A stretch of DNA of 7,062 bases from JABFXC01 sp035551575 (lineage in GTDB: Bacteria > Gemmatimonadota > Gemmatimonadetes > Gemmatimonadales > Gemmatimonadaceae). Under the pieces are notes generated by a model. That model made no database searches. It saw nothing but the letters and a program-made list of their open reading frames with translations, and had not been told where the DNA came from. This document shows positions 6,350 to 7,062 of this stretch, in pieces; within the stretch, counting starts at the first letter, position 1; each line of letters opens with the position of its first letter. The position numbers and the translations under genes were made by a program. Location: contig DASZNJ010000019.1 in the NCBI GenBank assembly GCA_035551575.1, forward strand, positions 1 to 7,062, given 5' to 3'.

Positions 6350-6871
6350 GTGCGGATCGTCGCCGGGGAATGGCGCGGCCGCCGGATCAAGGCGCCCGAC
6401 GACGACCGCGTCCGGCCGACCGCCGACCGCGTGCGCGAGGCGTGGATGAGCATCATCGGCCACGAGATCGTCGACGCCCGCGTCGTCGACCTCTTCGCCG
6501 GCTCCGGCGCGCTCGGGCTCGAGGCACTCTCGCGCGGCGCCGCGGTCGCCGAGTTCGTGGACGTCAGCCCGCGCAGCCTCCGCGCGCTGCGCGAGAACGC
6601 CGAGCTGCTCGGCGCCGGCGAGCGGGCGATCCTCCACCGCGGCGACGCGGTGCGCTTCGCGTCGAAGCTCCGCGCCGGGGAGTTCGACGTCGCGTTCGCC
6701 GACCCGCCGTACAGGCTCGGGCTCGCCGGGGAGATCGCATCGCTCTGGCTGGCGGTGCCGTTCGCCGCGGTGCTCGGGGTGGAGCATGAGGCGCACGAGG
6801 TGATGCCGGGTGGGGGGGAATTGCGGCGTTACGGGAGCACTGCAATCACCTTCTACCGCGAACTGCGATGA
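6350..6871 (+). CDS. rsmD: 16S rRNA (guanine(966)-N2)-methyltransferase RsmD
   Basis: Uses S-adenosylmethionine to methylate N2 of G966 (E. coli numbering) of 16S rRNA, in the small ribosomal subunit near the P site. The 173-residue protein begins with the family signature MRIVAGEWRGR, which fixes the GTG start at 6350. RPTADRVREA (22-31) follows, then the SAM-binding loop DLFAGSGALG (47-56), an acidic residue after strand two (D71) and the catalytic DPPY (118-121). It ends RRYGSTAITFYRE, as in relatives. It is somewhat shorter than E. coli RsmD (198) but complete in Rossmann-fold landmarks. It starts three bases after the recJ stop with no Shine-Dalgarno, so translation is probably coupled to recJ. 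In many bacteria rsmD is followed by coaD; here only intergenic DNA is seen before the window ends. Confidence 0.95.
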   Translation: MRIVAGEWRGRRIKAPDDDRVRPTADRVREAWMSIIGHEIVDARVVDLFAGSGALGLEALSRGAAVAEFVDVSPRSLRALRENAELLGAGERAILHRGDAVRFASKLRAGEFDVAFADPPYRLGLAGEIASLWLAVPFAAVLGVEHEAHEVMPGGGELRRYGSTAITFYRELR

Positions 6872-6874
6872 GGA

Positions 6875-6895
6875 ACGAGGGAGTGAACGAGGGAC
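6875..6895 (+). repeat. Two diverged ACGAGGG copies just after rsmD
   Basis: ACGAGGGAGT (6875-6884) and ACGAGGGAC (6887-6895) begin four bases after the rsmD stop. They match the two halves of the 17-bp unit of the tandem array at the window end, so they look like outlying, diverged members of the same repeat family. Confidence 0.6.
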
Positions 6896-6904
6896 AAGGG
6901 GTGG

Positions 6905-6930
6905 GCGCGGTCGCCTAAGGCGACTGGCGC
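6905..6930 (+). terminator. Hairpin after rsmD, possible terminator without a U tract
   Basis: GTCGCC (6910-6915) pairs with GGCGAC (6919-6924) around a TAA loop. GCGC (6905-6908) pairs with GCGC (6927-6930), joined by a G-T wobble and one bulged G. It lies about 35 bases after the rsmD stop, a usual place for a 3' end. No T run follows, so it is not a classic intrinsic terminator; it may stabilise the RNA 3' end or assist Rho. Confidence 0.45.
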
Positions 6931-6935
6931 GACAA

Positions 6936-6957
6936 GGGATGGTGGGACGTGGGGGGG
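6936..6957 (+). other. G-quadruplex-type motif
   Basis: Four GGG tracts (6936-6938, 6944-6946, 6951-6953, 6955-6957) are separated by loops of 5, 4 and 1 bases, fitting the usual G3 with 1-7 base loops rule. It lies on the transcribed sense strand just after the rsmD hairpin. Whether it folds in the cell is unknown. Confidence 0.5.
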
Positions 6958-7002
6958 CGTACGGACGAAGGAATAAGGGAGTGGCGCCGTTGATCCTTGC
7001 GG

Positions 7003-7033
7003 CGTACTCCTGCACGAGGGACGAGGGAGTACG
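7003..7033 (+). repeat. Inverted repeat at the head of the tandem array
   Basis: CGTACTCC (7003-7010) is the exact reverse complement of GGAGTACG (7026-7033), giving an eight-base stem with a 15-base loop. The right arm is the junction of the first two tandem units, and the same word recurs at 7043-7050, so the left arm is an inverted fragment of the array. Confidence 0.65.
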
Positions 7034-7062
7034 AGGGACGAGGGAGTACGAGGGACGAGGGA
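7014..7062 (+). repeat. 17-bp tandem repeat running off the window end
   Basis: The unit ACGAGGGACGAGGGAGT occurs at 7014-7030 and 7031-7047, then as 15 of 17 bases at 7048-7062, all identical. The unit is itself two near copies of ACGAGGGA. The array is cut by the window edge, so its true length is unknown. The rest of the 6872-7062 gap holds no credible gene on either strand. Confidence 0.95.

Noticed and set aside
6985..7004. Hairpin CGCCG/CGGCG before the tandem array as a terminator
   Set aside because: Only five pairs with a ten-base loop and no T run; it also competes with the stronger inverted repeat at 7003-7033.
6035..7015. A 326-codon minus-strand frame covering rsmD and part of the tail
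   Set aside because: Low-complexity composition, antisense to clear RecJ and RsmD motifs, and its beginning lies in the repeat tail.

Overview
The window holds five co-directional genes on the + strand, all for information processing: the 3' part of mutS2, then dnaG, a C4 zinc-ribbon coiled-coil gene, recJ and rsmD. A 191-base repeat-rich, purine-rich intergenic tail follows. The DNA is very GC-rich, third codon positions are almost all G or C, and GTG starts occur. The gene set is chromosomal housekeeping. I see no insertion sequence, phage gene, toxin, CRISPR array or defence system. The gene order and primase details such as the N-terminal zinc motif suggest a high-GC soil or sediment bacterium, most likely Gemmatimonadota. 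That assignment is a judgement from memory of protein style, about 0.6, and not a database result.

Layout: 1-1710 is MutS2, cut by the left window edge (ATPase, coiled coil, KOW-like segment and Smr domain present). 1711-1786 is a gap containing a nine-G run, bridged by a 27-codon ORF that overlaps the mutS2 stop and the dnaG start. 1787-3769 is DNA primase. 3814-4542 is a DUF164/HP0958-like zinc-ribbon protein with a clear Shine-Dalgarno and a GTG start. 4543-4597 is a small regulatory-looking gap with three GTAGC copies spaced exactly 20 bp apart and a possible promoter. 4598-6346 is RecJ. 6350-6871 is RsmD, beginning three bases after the recJ stop. 6872-7062 has no gene; it holds a hairpin, a G-quadruplex-type motif, scattered ACGAGGG copies and a 17-bp tandem repeat that runs off the right edge.

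How the genes fit together: primase starts replication fragments, RecJ is a 5'-3' single-strand exonuclease of repair and recombination, MutS2 acts on DNA structures and/or collided ribosomes, and RsmD modifies 16S rRNA. The tight spacing suggests one transcription unit, perhaps with a second promoter before recJ.

The signal the genes do not explain is an octamer, CGTTAGGC (once CGTTAGGG). It occurs eight times, always on the + strand. It accounts for seven of the eight TTA leucine codons in the window, and one further copy carries the recJ stop codon in a different reading frame. This looks like a genome-level DNA word rather than ordinary codon choice. No complete undescribed multi-gene system is visible.
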